DNA of 64,000 bases from JAKOWB01 sp038363005. Its GTDB lineage: Bacteria; Pseudomonadota; Alphaproteobacteria; Kiloniellales; JACOMY01. The stretch covers positions 1 through 64,000 of the forward strand of contig JBBQBI010000016.1 of assembly GCA_038363005.1 (NCBI GenBank), in the 5' to 3' direction. A program made the position numbers and the translations under genes. Within the stretch, counting starts at the first letter, position 1; each line of letters opens with the position of its first letter. The notes beneath the pieces are model-generated. The model searched no databases and was not told the DNA's origin. It saw only the letters and a program-made list of their open reading frames with translations. Shown here piece by piece: positions 1 to 9,992 of the stretch.

Positions 1-16
1 GCCGGCCACAGTCCCC

Positions 17-56
17 GGGGCCCGCGCGCCCGCCGGCGCGCGGCCCCTGCTCTTTT
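17..56 (+). terminator. Rho-independent terminator of a gene left of the window
   Basis: A strong GC hairpin (arms about 17-30 and 35-47, one bulged C) is followed by a T-rich tract at 51-56. It reads as a plus-strand terminator for a gene whose body lies outside the window. The next gene inside the window is convergent. Confidence 0.55.
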
Positions 57-60
57 GTGC

Positions 61-582
61 TCAGAGCGTGCCGAGGCGCAGGTAGGCGAAGCCCAGTACC
101 GCCGCCAGCAGCAGCGTGATCACCAGCGACAGGCCGCCGGCGCTGCCATAGAGGGCGATGGCCACGACACCCAGGATGACCAGCGCGCCGGCGGTGGCGA
201 TCGCGGTGTTGCGGGCAGCGGCGAACTTGCGCTGGCGGGTCAGCTGCCAGCCCCACAGGCAATAGCCGGCAAGACCGAGATCAATCAGCGCGAAGAACAC
301 CGCCAGGCCGTTGCCGCCGGTGTTGGCCACGCCGATCAGGAAGAAGATCACCAGCACCGCGGCGACGAAGCCGAAGGCGACCTCGACCTGGGTCTTGGGA
401 TTGGCCAGGTCAAGGCTGCCGGTCGCGGCGGCCGGCGGCGGCGCGGCGACCGGGGTGGACTTGGTCGGAGCTTGGGCTGCTGTGGCCGGCGCAGGCGCCG
501 CCGTGGCGGCGACCGCCTTGCCGCAGGAGGGGCAGAACTTGGCATCCGCCGGAACCGCCGCGCCGCAGGTCGTACAGAACAT
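61..582 (-). CDS. Zinc-ribbon membrane protein of unknown function
   Basis: The predicted protein has 173 residues. It begins with a zinc ribbon whose cysteines are C3, C6, C17 and C20 (two CxxC pairs), then an Ala/Pro-rich linker to about residue 60, then about four hydrophobic segments up to the C-terminus. The ATG at 582 was chosen because it places the first cysteine pair directly at the N-terminus, as in other zinc-ribbon membrane proteins; an in-frame start six codons upstream is possible. The zinc ribbon is probably cytoplasmic and could bind a protein or nucleic acid partner, but nothing here fixes a function. Confidence 0.75.
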   Translation of the reverse strand: MFCTTCGAAVPADAKFCPSCGKAVAATAAPAPATAAQAPTKSTPVAAPPPAAATGSLDLANPKTQVEVAFGFVAAVLVIFFLIGVANTGGNGLAVFFALIDLGLAGYCLWGWQLTRQRKFAAARNTAIATAGALVILGVVAIALYGSAGGLSLVITLLLAAVLGFAYLRLGTL

Positions 583-680
583 GACTGAAGGTCCCCCCAC
601 AGATCATCTGCCGAGACTTCAAGCCTGCCGCAGCCGCGAGCGCTTGGCCAGGGTCTCCCGCCGCGGCCTAGAGCTTCGCC

Positions 681-2621
<1,941 letters not shown>

Positions 2622-2680
2622 ACGGCTCGTTCCCTCTGCTGCGGTCGCGCTGCGATCGCGACCCTTGGTCTTGGCGCCAA

Positions 2681-3910
2681 TTATTGAACGCTTGGGCGCG
2701 ACGCGGCAACGCCACCGTCGTCCTGTGCGAGCTTCACCCCGGCCATCAAGCCGACCGCCAGGGTCAGCAGCAGGCTGCCGAGGTACAGCATCAGGCCACG
2801 GTGCAGCGGCCCCGGGCCGAGGTAGGACAGGTAGGGAGCCACCACCAGCACCAGCAGGAGGCCGGCGACGGGCAGCCACTGCGCCAGCCGCGCCAGCGGC
2901 AGGCGCTGGGCCAGCCACAGGGTCGGCAGCAGGAAGGCGGCGGCGTGGTGCGGCTGCGCCACCGGGCTAAAGGCCAGCGGCAGCAGCCCCAGCACGGCGC
3001 CTTCGCCCAGCAGCCGGGCCCCGGGCGCGGTCTCGCGCCGTGCCAGGCGCCACAGCGCCCAAGCCACGGCGGCGACCAGCAGCCCACGGCAGAGCCACAG
3101 CGGCAGTGTCAACGCCGGATCGACCAGCTCCCGCCCGGTCAGCGCCGCCAGCAGGCTGCGCAGCGTCGCCAGCGTGGCGACGAACTTGGCCTCCACCGCC
3201 GGGTCGCTCATCGCTAGGGTCTGGCGCAGCCAATCCAGGGTCAGGCGCCAGGCCGCGTCCGGTCCGAGCACCAGCAGCGGGCAGAGCACGAAGAAGAGCA
3301 GCAGCCAGCCCAGCGTCACCAGGACCCAGCGGTCGAAGCGGCGCCACAGGATCCAGGGCAGCAACACCAGGGCATAGAGCTTCAGCGCACCGCTGGCAGC
3401 CAGCCAGAAGCCGGCCCAGCCGGGCCGTTGCGGCCCGGCCAGCAGCGCCAGCCAGAACAGCAGCAGCGCGATAAGGTTGACGTTGTGGGCGCGGAAGTCC
3501 CAGTGCAGCCCGAAATGCGCCGCCAGCACCGCCAGTATGGCGAGCAAGCCATTGCCCAGGCGGGGCAGCGCCGTCGGCCGCGCCGGACCCTGCAGGCTAC
3601 CCCAGACGGTCATGGCCACCAGGCTGCCGAGCGACAGGCCCGACCAGAGCAGATAGCCCGCCGGTTCGCCGAGCAGCCCGACGCTGCGCGCCAGCAGCAG
3701 CGCCGGCAGCGGGTAGAACTGGTTTCCCGGATAGACGCCATCGTGCAGCAGGCGGTGTGCCCCGCCCTGCAGCAGGAAATAATCGCCGGTCTCCTTCACC
3801 GTTGGCGGGAAGGGCGGGTGGAAGACGCCGAGATAGTAGATGCCGTAGAGCAGCGCGAAGAGCGCGGCACCGGCGGGCCAGAACCAGCGTGGCAGGGCGG
3901 CAAGCGTCAT
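2681..3910 (-). CDS. GT87-like (DUF2029) membrane glycosyltransferase
   Basis: The 409-residue polytopic protein has about ten hydrophobic helices. An acidic and aromatic periplasmic loop follows the first helix (ETGDYF, then YPGNQFYPLP), which resembles GT-C glycosyltransferases of the DUF2029/GT87 family. Those enzymes use polyprenyl-phosphate sugars at the outer face of the inner membrane. The ATG at 3910 precedes the first helix; an upstream in-frame start would add 32 poorly hydrophobic residues. The acceptor cannot be predicted. A GT39-type enzyme lies 0.8 kb away on the other strand. Confidence 0.7.
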   Translation of the reverse strand: MTLAALPRWFWPAGAALFALLYGIYYLGVFHPPFPPTVKETGDYFLLQGGAHRLLHDGVYPGNQFYPLPALLLARSVGLLGEPAGYLLWSGLSLGSLVAMTVWGSLQGPARPTALPRLGNGLLAILAVLAAHFGLHWDFRAHNVNLIALLLFWLALLAGPQRPGWAGFWLAASGALKLYALVLLPWILWRRFDRWVLVTLGWLLLFFVLCPLLVLGPDAAWRLTLDWLRQTLAMSDPAVEAKFVATLATLRSLLAALTGRELVDPALTLPLWLCRGLLVAAVAWALWRLARRETAPGARLLGEGAVLGLLPLAFSPVAQPHHAAAFLLPTLWLAQRLPLARLAQWLPVAGLLLVLVVAPYLSYLGPGPLHRGLMLYLGSLLLTLAVGLMAGVKLAQDDGGVAASRPSVQ

Positions 3911-4127
3911 GCCTGCGATTTGGCAGGGACCGGCCAGCGATGGCAATGGCCCGGCACCAGAACGCCCCAGGGCGCCCTTCAGCTTCGCGGGCAGAAACGG
4001 CTGCATACCCGCTTGCGCGACACTTGCGTCATGGGCCTAAGATGACCCATGTGAGTAAGGTGTTAGGAGGCGACCAGCGGCCACTGCCGCCGGGCACCGC
4101 CCCCGGTCGAAGAGGAGAGACGAGCCG

Positions 4128-4601
4128 ATGGCCTTTTCCTGGCTCATGGGCCGCAAGACGAAGCCAGCGACCCCCCCGCGGCGGGCGCCGGCGCTCGACC
4201 GGGCGCTTAGCCGCGACGACGTCGACAGCGTGCGGCGCCAGTGGACCCTGCGCTTCGAGGAGACGGCGCGCCTAGCACTGGCCGATCTGGCGGACGAATT
4301 GGCGGCGGCGCGGGAGGCCGAGGGCCCACAGTCGCAGGCGCTGCATCTGGCGGCCATGCGCGACGCCATCGAGCGTGTTGCACAGGAACAGCAGGACCCG
4401 GCGGTGACGCGGGCCTGCGCGCTGTTCGACCAGCTGGTCGGCAGCGCCGCGGCGCCACTGGCGCTGCGGCACGAGGCGGCGCAGCTGGCGCTCGACACCT
4501 TGACCTTCCTGGTGCTGGCCGACGCGGTGGAGCGCAAGGCCCGCGCCGCCGCCGCACTGGCCCAGCTGGAGCAGGCAGCCCTGCGGGCGCTGGCCGCCTA
4601 G
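4128..4601 (+). CDS. Hypothetical alpha-helical protein
   Basis: I do not recognise this 157-residue protein. After a basic N-terminus of about 25 residues it is Ala/Leu/Glu-rich and predicted to be almost entirely helical, with no membrane segment or metal motif. The ATG at 4128 has a good AGGAGAG ribosome-binding site. The next gene on the strand starts 80 bp downstream, so they may be co-transcribed, but no function follows from this. Confidence 0.75.
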   Translation: MAFSWLMGRKTKPATPPRRAPALDRALSRDDVDSVRRQWTLRFEETARLALADLADELAAAREAEGPQSQALHLAAMRDAIERVAQEQQDPAVTRACALFDQLVGSAAAPLALRHEAAQLALDTLTFLVLADAVERKARAAAALAQLEQAALRALAA

Positions 4602-4681
4602 GTCCGGCGCGGCGATCAGGCCCCTGGTGGCGGCGCGCCCGGCCGGCTAGGTAGTGGGCGGCTGCCGCTGCGGGAGGGGGC

Positions 4682-6433
4682 ATGACGCACCCGGGGTTCG
4701 TCTGGCCTGGCGTTCTGGCGCGCCCTTGCGGCGCGCTGCCGCTGGGGCATTGGTTGCTGCTGCTGCTGGCCGGCGCCCTGGTGCTGGGCAACAACCTGCA
4801 GCACTTCGGCGCGCTGACCGAGCACGAGATCGTGGTCGGCGGGATCGCCAAGCAGATGGTGCGCGACGGCACCTGGGGACACCTCTACATCGGCGACCGC
4901 GACTGGCTGGAGAAGCCGCCACTGCCGCACTGGCTGGCCGCCATCTCCATCGCCGTCTTCGGCGCCAAGGGCGAGTGGGTGGTGCGCCTGCCCTCGCTGC
5001 TTGAGGGGCTGGGCGTGGTGCTGATCGTCGCCGGCCTGGCCGGACGCTGGTACGGCGCCACGGTCGGCCTGCTGGCCGGCCTGCTGCTGATCGCCAGCCA
5101 CAGCTTCTTCCTCTACAGCCGCCTGGCCGAGAACGACATGGTGCTCTGCCTGCTGGTGGTCGCCACCTTGGCCTGCCTGGCACGTACCTTGGAAGTTGCG
5201 GACGACGCCGACGCCTGGCGCCGCTGGCGCTTCCGCCTCTGGCTGCTGCTGGGCGCCTGCAACCTGACCAAGGGGCCGCTCTACGGCGACCTGCTGGTCG
5301 GCAGCGTGCTGCTGGCCTGGTGCCTGTGGCAGCGCGACTGGCGCCTGCCGCTGCGGCTGATCTCGCCCCTTGGCCTGCTTTGCTTCGCGGTGCTGGCGCT
5401 GGCCTGGCCGCTGTGGATCTGGAGCCAGGGGGAACTCGACACGCTGCTGCACTGGTGGTTCGGCGAGATGGAGGGCCGCTTCGAGCAGAGCTACTACGGC
5501 CAGTCGCAGCCGGTCTGGTACTACCCCGTCAGCCTGACCTGGCAGCTGCTGCCCTGGACGCCGCTGCTGCTATTGGCCTGGCCGCTGGCCTGGCGTCGGC
5601 AGCGCGAAGCGGCGCGGACGGCAACGCCGCGGGCCTTCAACCACAATCGCTTCCTGATCTGCTGGGCCCTGGCGCCACTGCTGCTGCTGAGCCTGGCGCC
5701 GCACCGTCACCACCACTACGCCCTGCCGACCCTGCCGGCGCAGGCGCTGCTGCTGGCGGCGGCGCTGCCGACACTCGGGCATTGGATCCTGGCGCGGCGC
5801 CAGCTGGCGTGCCAAGTGCTGCCGGCGCTGCTGGTCATCGCCGCCCTGGTGCTGGCGCTGCTGGCCTGGCGCCTGGGCGACTGGCTGCCGGAGGCCGAGC
5901 CCTTCCTGCTGCCCTTCTGCCTGCCGGCACTGCTGGGCGCCCTGTTGCTGGCCTGGGCGCTGCGGCGCGGCTGGGCCGGGGCCGCGGCGGCGGCGCTCTG
6001 CGGCAGTTTCCTGCTGCTCTTCTGGGTCTTCGGTTCCGGTCTGATTCCGCGCAACGACCCCTCGGCCGCCGACACCGCCTTCTTCGCCCGGGTGGCGGCG
6101 GCGCTGCCGGCCGAGGCGCGCCTGGTGCTGACCGGCGACCAGGCGGTGGCGCGCTACAGCTTCTATCTGGATCATCCCAGCGAGGGGCTGTGGTGGCCCG
6201 ATCGCCTGCGCGGCCAGCTGCAGCCGGGCGAGACGCTCTTCGTGGTGATGCGCGGCGAGTTCGAACCAGCGCTGCGCAAGCTTGGCCTGCTTACGTTGCT
6301 GGACCGCAGCACGCTGTCGCGCTTCGGCGGCAGTCCAAAGATGCTCTATGGCCTCTATCGACTTGAGGTGCCGGCCTCGTCCAGCAGCACCTCGCCCGCC
6401 TCAATCTTCAAGGCCACTGCCTCCAACCGCTGA
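4682..6433 (+). CDS. ArnT-like (GT39 family) glycosyltransferase
   Basis: The 583-residue protein has about 12 predicted transmembrane helices. The first periplasmic loop carries the PMT/ArnT signature: an acidic EHE motif near residue 43 and EKPPLPHWL near residue 78. The family transfers sugar from polyprenyl-phosphate donors to lipid or protein acceptors, for example aminoarabinose to lipid A. The substrate here is unknown. A purine-rich ribosome-binding site precedes the ATG at 4682. The 3-prime end overlaps the convergent Rieske gene by 79 bp. Confidence 0.85.
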   Translation: MTHPGFVWPGVLARPCGALPLGHWLLLLLAGALVLGNNLQHFGALTEHEIVVGGIAKQMVRDGTWGHLYIGDRDWLEKPPLPHWLAAISIAVFGAKGEWVVRLPSLLEGLGVVLIVAGLAGRWYGATVGLLAGLLLIASHSFFLYSRLAENDMVLCLLVVATLACLARTLEVADDADAWRRWRFRLWLLLGACNLTKGPLYGDLLVGSVLLAWCLWQRDWRLPLRLISPLGLLCFAVLALAWPLWIWSQGELDTLLHWWFGEMEGRFEQSYYGQSQPVWYYPVSLTWQLLPWTPLLLLAWPLAWRRQREAARTATPRAFNHNRFLICWALAPLLLLSLAPHRHHHYALPTLPAQALLLAAALPTLGHWILARRQLACQVLPALLVIAALVLALLAWRLGDWLPEAEPFLLPFCLPALLGALLLAWALRRGWAGAAAAALCGSFLLLFWVFGSGLIPRNDPSAADTAFFARVAAALPAEARLVLTGDQAVARYSFYLDHPSEGLWWPDRLRGQLQPGETLFVVMRGEFEPALRKLGLLTLLDRSTLSRFGGSPKMLYGLYRLEVPASSSSTSPASIFKATASNR

Positions 6434-6702
6434 CCGGCGCAAGGCCCGGCGACGCAGTGGCCGTCGTCGATGCGGAACAGCGCGCCGTGCGTCGAACAGA
6501 GGATGTAGTCGCCGCCGGCGGTTAGGAACCGGTCGGGGGTGAACTCCAGCGGCGTCCCCAGGTGCGGGCAGGCGTTGACGTAGCCGTAGAGCTGCCCACC
6601 GTCGCGCACCACGAAAACCTCGCGCGGCTCCTGCCCGCGCCCCAGGTCGAAGCCCCGCGCCTCACCTTCGGCAAGCTCGTCGGCGCGGCAGAGCCTCTTC
6701 AC
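6355..6702 (-). CDS. Rieske [2Fe-2S] ferredoxin-like protein
   Basis: This 115-residue protein is a single Rieske domain. The cluster ligands are visible as CPHLG (C45, H47) and CSTHGALF (C69, H72), the spacing expected for a soluble Rieske-type ferredoxin, as in NirD or dioxygenase ferredoxins. It probably passes electrons in the cytoplasm; no partner oxygenase is adjacent. The start is GTG at 6702, overlapping the stop of the upstream EVE gene by four bases (GTGA), which implies translational coupling. The 3-prime end overlaps the convergent GT39 gene. Confidence 0.85.
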   Translation of the reverse strand: MKRLCRADELAEGEARGFDLGRGQEPREVFVVRDGGQLYGYVNACPHLGTPLEFTPDRFLTAGGDYILCSTHGALFRIDDGHCVAGPCAGQRLEAVALKIEAGEVLLDEAGTSSR

Positions 6703-7121
6703 GGCGCCTTCTTCAGCCCGCCCAGCTTGCAGATCAGCGCCCAGTGCGGCGCCGAGATCGGCATGACCGAGAGGCGCGACTGGCGGATCAGCGCGATGTC
6801 GGCCAGCTTCGGCTCGTCCTTCATCTGCGCCAGGGTCACCGGCGTCGGCAGCGGGGCGACCGGCGCCACGTCAACCATGACGAAGCGCCCAGCCGGATCG
6901 GTTGGATCGAGGTAGGCTTCCTTGGCGATCTGGCAAATGCCCACCACCTCCTTGCCCTCGTTGGAGTGGTAGAAGAAGGCGAGGTCACCGACCTTCATGG
7001 CCTTGAGGTTCAGCGCCGCCTGGTGATTGCGCACGCCATTCCAGTGGGTGCGCTTGTCCTTGACGAGCTGCTGCCAGGAATAGGCCGCCGGTTCAGACTT
7101 CATCAGCCAGTGGTTCGCCAT
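6699..7121 (-). CDS. EVE-domain protein
   Basis: The 140-residue protein is one EVE domain (PUA-like fold), recognised from the N-terminal WLMKSEP motif, HWNGVRNHQA near residue 34 and FFYHSN. EVE domains bind modified bases in DNA or RNA. Housekeeping versions such as this one are small and stand alone. The ATG at 7121 was preferred over a start ten codons upstream because the conserved domain begins at once and a GGGAGCGAGG-like site precedes it. The gene is coupled to the Rieske gene and divergent from the creatininase gene. Confidence 0.88.
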   Translation of the reverse strand: MANHWLMKSEPAAYSWQQLVKDKRTHWNGVRNHQAALNLKAMKVGDLAFFYHSNEGKEVVGICQIAKEAYLDPTDPAGRFVMVDVAPVAPLPTPVTLAQMKDEPKLADIALIRQSRLSVMPISAPHWALICKLGGLKKAP

Positions 7122-7183
7122 CGCTTGCCTCGCTCCCTGCCCAGGCGTCATGCTCTCGCTCCCTCCAACATGCGAGAGAGACG

Positions 7184-7945
7184 ATGTTCCTGCAACTCTC
7201 CACCTGGCCCGAGGTCGAGGCCTACCTGAAGACCTCGACGACCTGCCTGATTCCCATCGGCTCGACCGAGCAGCATGGGCCCAACGGCTTCATCGGCACC
7301 GACGCGCTCTGCCCGCAGCTGCTGGCCAAGGGGGTGGCCGAGGAAACCGGCTGCCTGGTGGCGCCGACGCTCTCCATCGGCATGGCGCAGCACCACCTGG
7401 GCTTCTCCGGCTCCATCACGCTGCGGCCCTCGACCTTGATGCTGGTGATCCAGGACGTGGTGAACTCACTGGCGCGGCACGGCTTCGACCGCTTCTATTT
7501 CCTCAACGGCCACGGCGGCAACATCGCCAGCGTCACCGCCGCCTTCTCGGAGATCTATGCCGAGTCCTCGCTGGGCACCGCCGACAGCAACCGCCAGCCG
7601 CTGATGTGCAAGCTGAAGAACTGGTGGGACGTGCCCTCGGTCGGCGCCATCTCGCGCCGCCGCTTCGGTGCGTCCGAAGGCAGCCACGCCACCTGCTCCG
7701 AGGTCTCGCTGACCTACTACGGCTGGCCGGAGCACCAGAAGCGCGTGCCGCTGTCGCCGGAGATCGCGCCGACAGGCCCGATCTATGACGCCGCCGACTA
7801 TCGCCGCCGCTTCCCCGACGGGCGCATCGGCTCCAACCCGGCGCTGGCCAGCGTCGAGGCCGGCGCGGAGATCTATAATGCCGCGGTCAAGGAGCTGGCG
7901 GCCGACTACCGCGGCTTCGCCCATAGCGGCCTGCAGCCGCTCTAG
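7184..7945 (+). CDS. Creatininase-family amidohydrolase
   Basis: The 253-residue protein belongs to the creatininase / mycofactocin MftE / FAPy-deformylase family of metal-dependent amidohydrolases. Metal ligands are visible in GSTEQHGP (E29, H31), D40 and NGHGGN (H110), and a further motif is ASEGSHAT near residue 164. The length is typical. No creatine or mycofactocin genes are nearby, so the substrate is unknown. The end overlaps the convergent dehydrogenase gene by four bases. Confidence 0.85.
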   Translation: MFLQLSTWPEVEAYLKTSTTCLIPIGSTEQHGPNGFIGTDALCPQLLAKGVAEETGCLVAPTLSIGMAQHHLGFSGSITLRPSTLMLVIQDVVNSLARHGFDRFYFLNGHGGNIASVTAAFSEIYAESSLGTADSNRQPLMCKLKNWWDVPSVGAISRRRFGASEGSHATCSEVSLTYYGWPEHQKRVPLSPEIAPTGPIYDAADYRRRFPDGRIGSNPALASVEAGAEIYNAAVKELAADYRGFAHSGLQPL

Positions 7946-8829
7946 TCATCACCCTCCAGCCAGCCCGGGCGGCGGTAGGCCGGGTCGGGGTGCTGGTAGA
8001 AGCCTTCGCCAGTGCGCGCGCCATGCTTGCCGGCGGCGATCATGCGATGCAGGAAGGCCGGCGCCTCGTCGGCCGGATCGCCGCTGGCCAGCGCGTACTG
8101 ATGCTCGACCTTGGCGACACTGGGTAGCGAGATTTCGTCCATGATGCCGCAGGGGCCCATCGGCGTGTCGAAGCTCAGCATCCAGGCGCGGTCGATGTCC
8201 TCGGGCGTCGCGTAGCCCTCCTCGATCTGCCGCAGCACCTCCTTCTTGATCGCCCGCCACAGGCGGTTGAAGGAGTAGCCCATCTGCTCCTTGCGGCAGA
8301 GCAGCGGCACCATGCCGATGGCGCGCGCCCAGGCCTGGGCGAAGGTTACCGCGCCGGGCGCGCCACCCTGCGGCAGCATGATCTCGACCAGCCGGCCATC
8401 GCGCGGGTCGCTGAAGTTCATGTTGAAGAAATGCGCCGGACGCCCCGAGCCCTGGGCCAGCGGCGTCGCGGTCAGCGAGGAGGCGTTGGAGCCGATCATG
8501 GCCTCCGGCGCCAGCCGCCGGCCGAGCTCGCCCAGCACCTGCTGCTTCAGGGCCAGGTCCTCGGGCACATTTTCGAAGGCCAGCTGCGCGCCGGCCAGGG
8601 CGGCGTCCAGGTCATCGCAGGACGTCAGGTTGGCGGCGAGCAGCGCGCGCTCCTCGCCCTGGCTCCAGGTCAGCGCCAGGCCGCGCGAGGTCGCGGCCTT
8701 GCCGGCCTGGCTGTCGGTGAGCGCGGTCGGGATGCCGGCGCGGGCACAGGCCCAGGCCACCTTGGTGCCCATCACGCCGGCGCCGATGATGGCGATGCGC
8801 CGCGCCGGATCGAAGACCGGATAGCTCAT
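7942..8829 (-). CDS. 3-hydroxyacyl-CoA dehydrogenase family protein
   Basis: The 295-residue NAD-dependent dehydrogenase has a Rossmann motif GAGVMG at residues 16-21, the ENVPEDL segment near residue 90, the SNASS active-site motif near residue 114 and a C-terminal helical domain. It resembles stand-alone 3-hydroxybutyryl-CoA dehydrogenases and related enzymes that oxidise beta-hydroxyacyl substrates. The start overlaps the stop of the upstream M19 peptidase gene (ATGA), so the two are translationally coupled. The pairing does not define the substrate. Confidence 0.85.
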   Translation of the reverse strand: MSYPVFDPARRIAIIGAGVMGTKVAWACARAGIPTALTDSQAGKAATSRGLALTWSQGEERALLAANLTSCDDLDAALAGAQLAFENVPEDLALKQQVLGELGRRLAPEAMIGSNASSLTATPLAQGSGRPAHFFNMNFSDPRDGRLVEIMLPQGGAPGAVTFAQAWARAIGMVPLLCRKEQMGYSFNRLWRAIKKEVLRQIEEGYATPEDIDRAWMLSFDTPMGPCGIMDEISLPSVAKVEHQYALASGDPADEAPAFLHRMIAAGKHGARTGEGFYQHPDPAYRRPGWLEGDD

Positions 8830-9827
8830 GGCGCGTTGCCGCCACGCCAGGCGGCATCGCAGACGCGGATGTGGTTCTCGCCCAGCAGGCCCAGGACATC
8901 AGCGTCGGACCAGCCGCCGGACAGCAGCGCTTCGGTCAGTTCGGCCACCTGCGTCGGCTTGGCGTAGTGGAAGCCCGGCCAGTCGGGGCTGTCGGTGCCG
9001 GGCCACTCCTCCGGCCGCGAGCGGATCCAGCGGTTCAGACCATCGCTGTCGAACACGAAGTCGAGGCCGAGGCCGACATGCGCCGGTCCCACCAGGTCGG
9101 CGACATGCCGCACGTGGCGCAGCAGCGCGGCGGTCGAGGCCTGCGGATCGCCGAGGTATTCGCTGGAGCCGGAGATGCCGACCAGCCCGCCGGTGGCGGC
9201 GCAGGCGCGGATCTGCTCGTCAGTCACGTTGCGCCAGTGCTCGTGCACGGCGCGGCAGTTGGAGTGGCTGATCACCATCGGCTTGCTTGCCATGGCGAAG
9301 GCGTCGAGCGAGGTCTGCGCGCCGGTGTGGCTGAGGTCCACCAGCATGCCGACGCGCTGCATCTCCGCCACCACACGGCGGCCAAAGCGAGTCAGCCCGC
9401 CGTCGCCGGCTTCGCCGCAGCCGCCGCCAACCGAGTTGGCCTGGTTGAAGGCCAGCAGGTTGTGCCGCACGCCGAGCGCGTGGAAGGCGGCGATCATATC
9501 GAGGTTGCGCTCCAGGCAGCGCGTGCCCTCGAAGTGCAGCCCGACAGCCAGATGCCCCTCGCGCTTGGCGGCGCGCACATCCTCGACCGTCAGCAGCAGG
9601 CGAAAATCCGGTCGTTCGGCGATCTGCCGACGCGCCGCCGCCAAGCGCTGCACCGCCTCGCCCACGTTGTGATTGTCGCCGGCGATGGTCAGCGACACGG
9701 CGGAAAAGCCGGCGGCCTTCAGCCGCCCCAGCGCGTCGAGGTCGTTGCCGACCCAGGGCTCCAGCGGGAAGACGTTGTCCCAGACGATGGCGCTGGCGAA
9801 GAGATCTTGAGCGTGGGTATCGGGCAT
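8826..9827 (-). CDS. Membrane dipeptidase (peptidase family M19) homologue
   Basis: The 333-residue protein matches the renal-dipeptidase family of binuclear zinc TIM-barrel enzymes. Visible motifs include HFEGT (E100, the bridging acid), VDLSHTG (H167) and ISHSNCRA (H188). The N-terminal HxD motif of classical members is replaced by WDN at residues 16-18, so the first metal site may differ. No signal peptide is evident. It is coupled to the hydroxyacyl-CoA dehydrogenase gene. M19 proteins can act on dipeptides, D-amino-acid peptides or other amides. Confidence 0.82.
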   Translation of the reverse strand: MPDTHAQDLFASAIVWDNVFPLEPWVGNDLDALGRLKAAGFSAVSLTIAGDNHNVGEAVQRLAAARRQIAERPDFRLLLTVEDVRAAKREGHLAVGLHFEGTRCLERNLDMIAAFHALGVRHNLLAFNQANSVGGGCGEAGDGGLTRFGRRVVAEMQRVGMLVDLSHTGAQTSLDAFAMASKPMVISHSNCRAVHEHWRNVTDEQIRACAATGGLVGISGSSEYLGDPQASTAALLRHVRHVADLVGPAHVGLGLDFVFDSDGLNRWIRSRPEEWPGTDSPDWPGFHYAKPTQVAELTEALLSGGWSDADVLGLLGENHIRVCDAAWRGGNAP

Positions 9828-9850
9828 CGAAGCACCCCCCTGGCAGTCCT

Positions 9851-9975
9851 CCCTCTCCTCGGAAACGAGGAGAGGGTCGCGGTGAGGAGGTCTGGACAGC
9901 CTGCTCCGCGATCGGTCGCGGCGTCCCAGTTTGCCGGCCCCTCACCCAACCCTCTCCCCGTGCCCGGGGAGAGGG
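9851..9975. repeat. Pair of head-to-head palindromic repeats (CCCTCTCC family)
   Basis: Two hairpins lie in the gap between the M19 gene and the fusion gene. The first has perfect 11-bp arms at 9851-9861 and 9866-9876. The second has 11-bp arms at 9950-9960 and 9965-9975. Flanking CCTCAC/GTGAGG words face opposite ways, so the pair forms a larger inverted structure like a bipartite REP element. Related copies occur near 33.8 kb, 40.4-40.5 kb and 50.6 kb. Confidence 0.75.
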
Positions 9976-9992
9976 CTTTCAGGTTTCGGTCC

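Noticed and set aside
2622..2918. N-terminal extension of acetyl-CoA synthetase
   Set aside because: The extension is Arg/Pro/Gly-rich, overlaps the upstream gene, and lacks a ribosome-binding site; the ATG at 2621 has one and gives a normal length.
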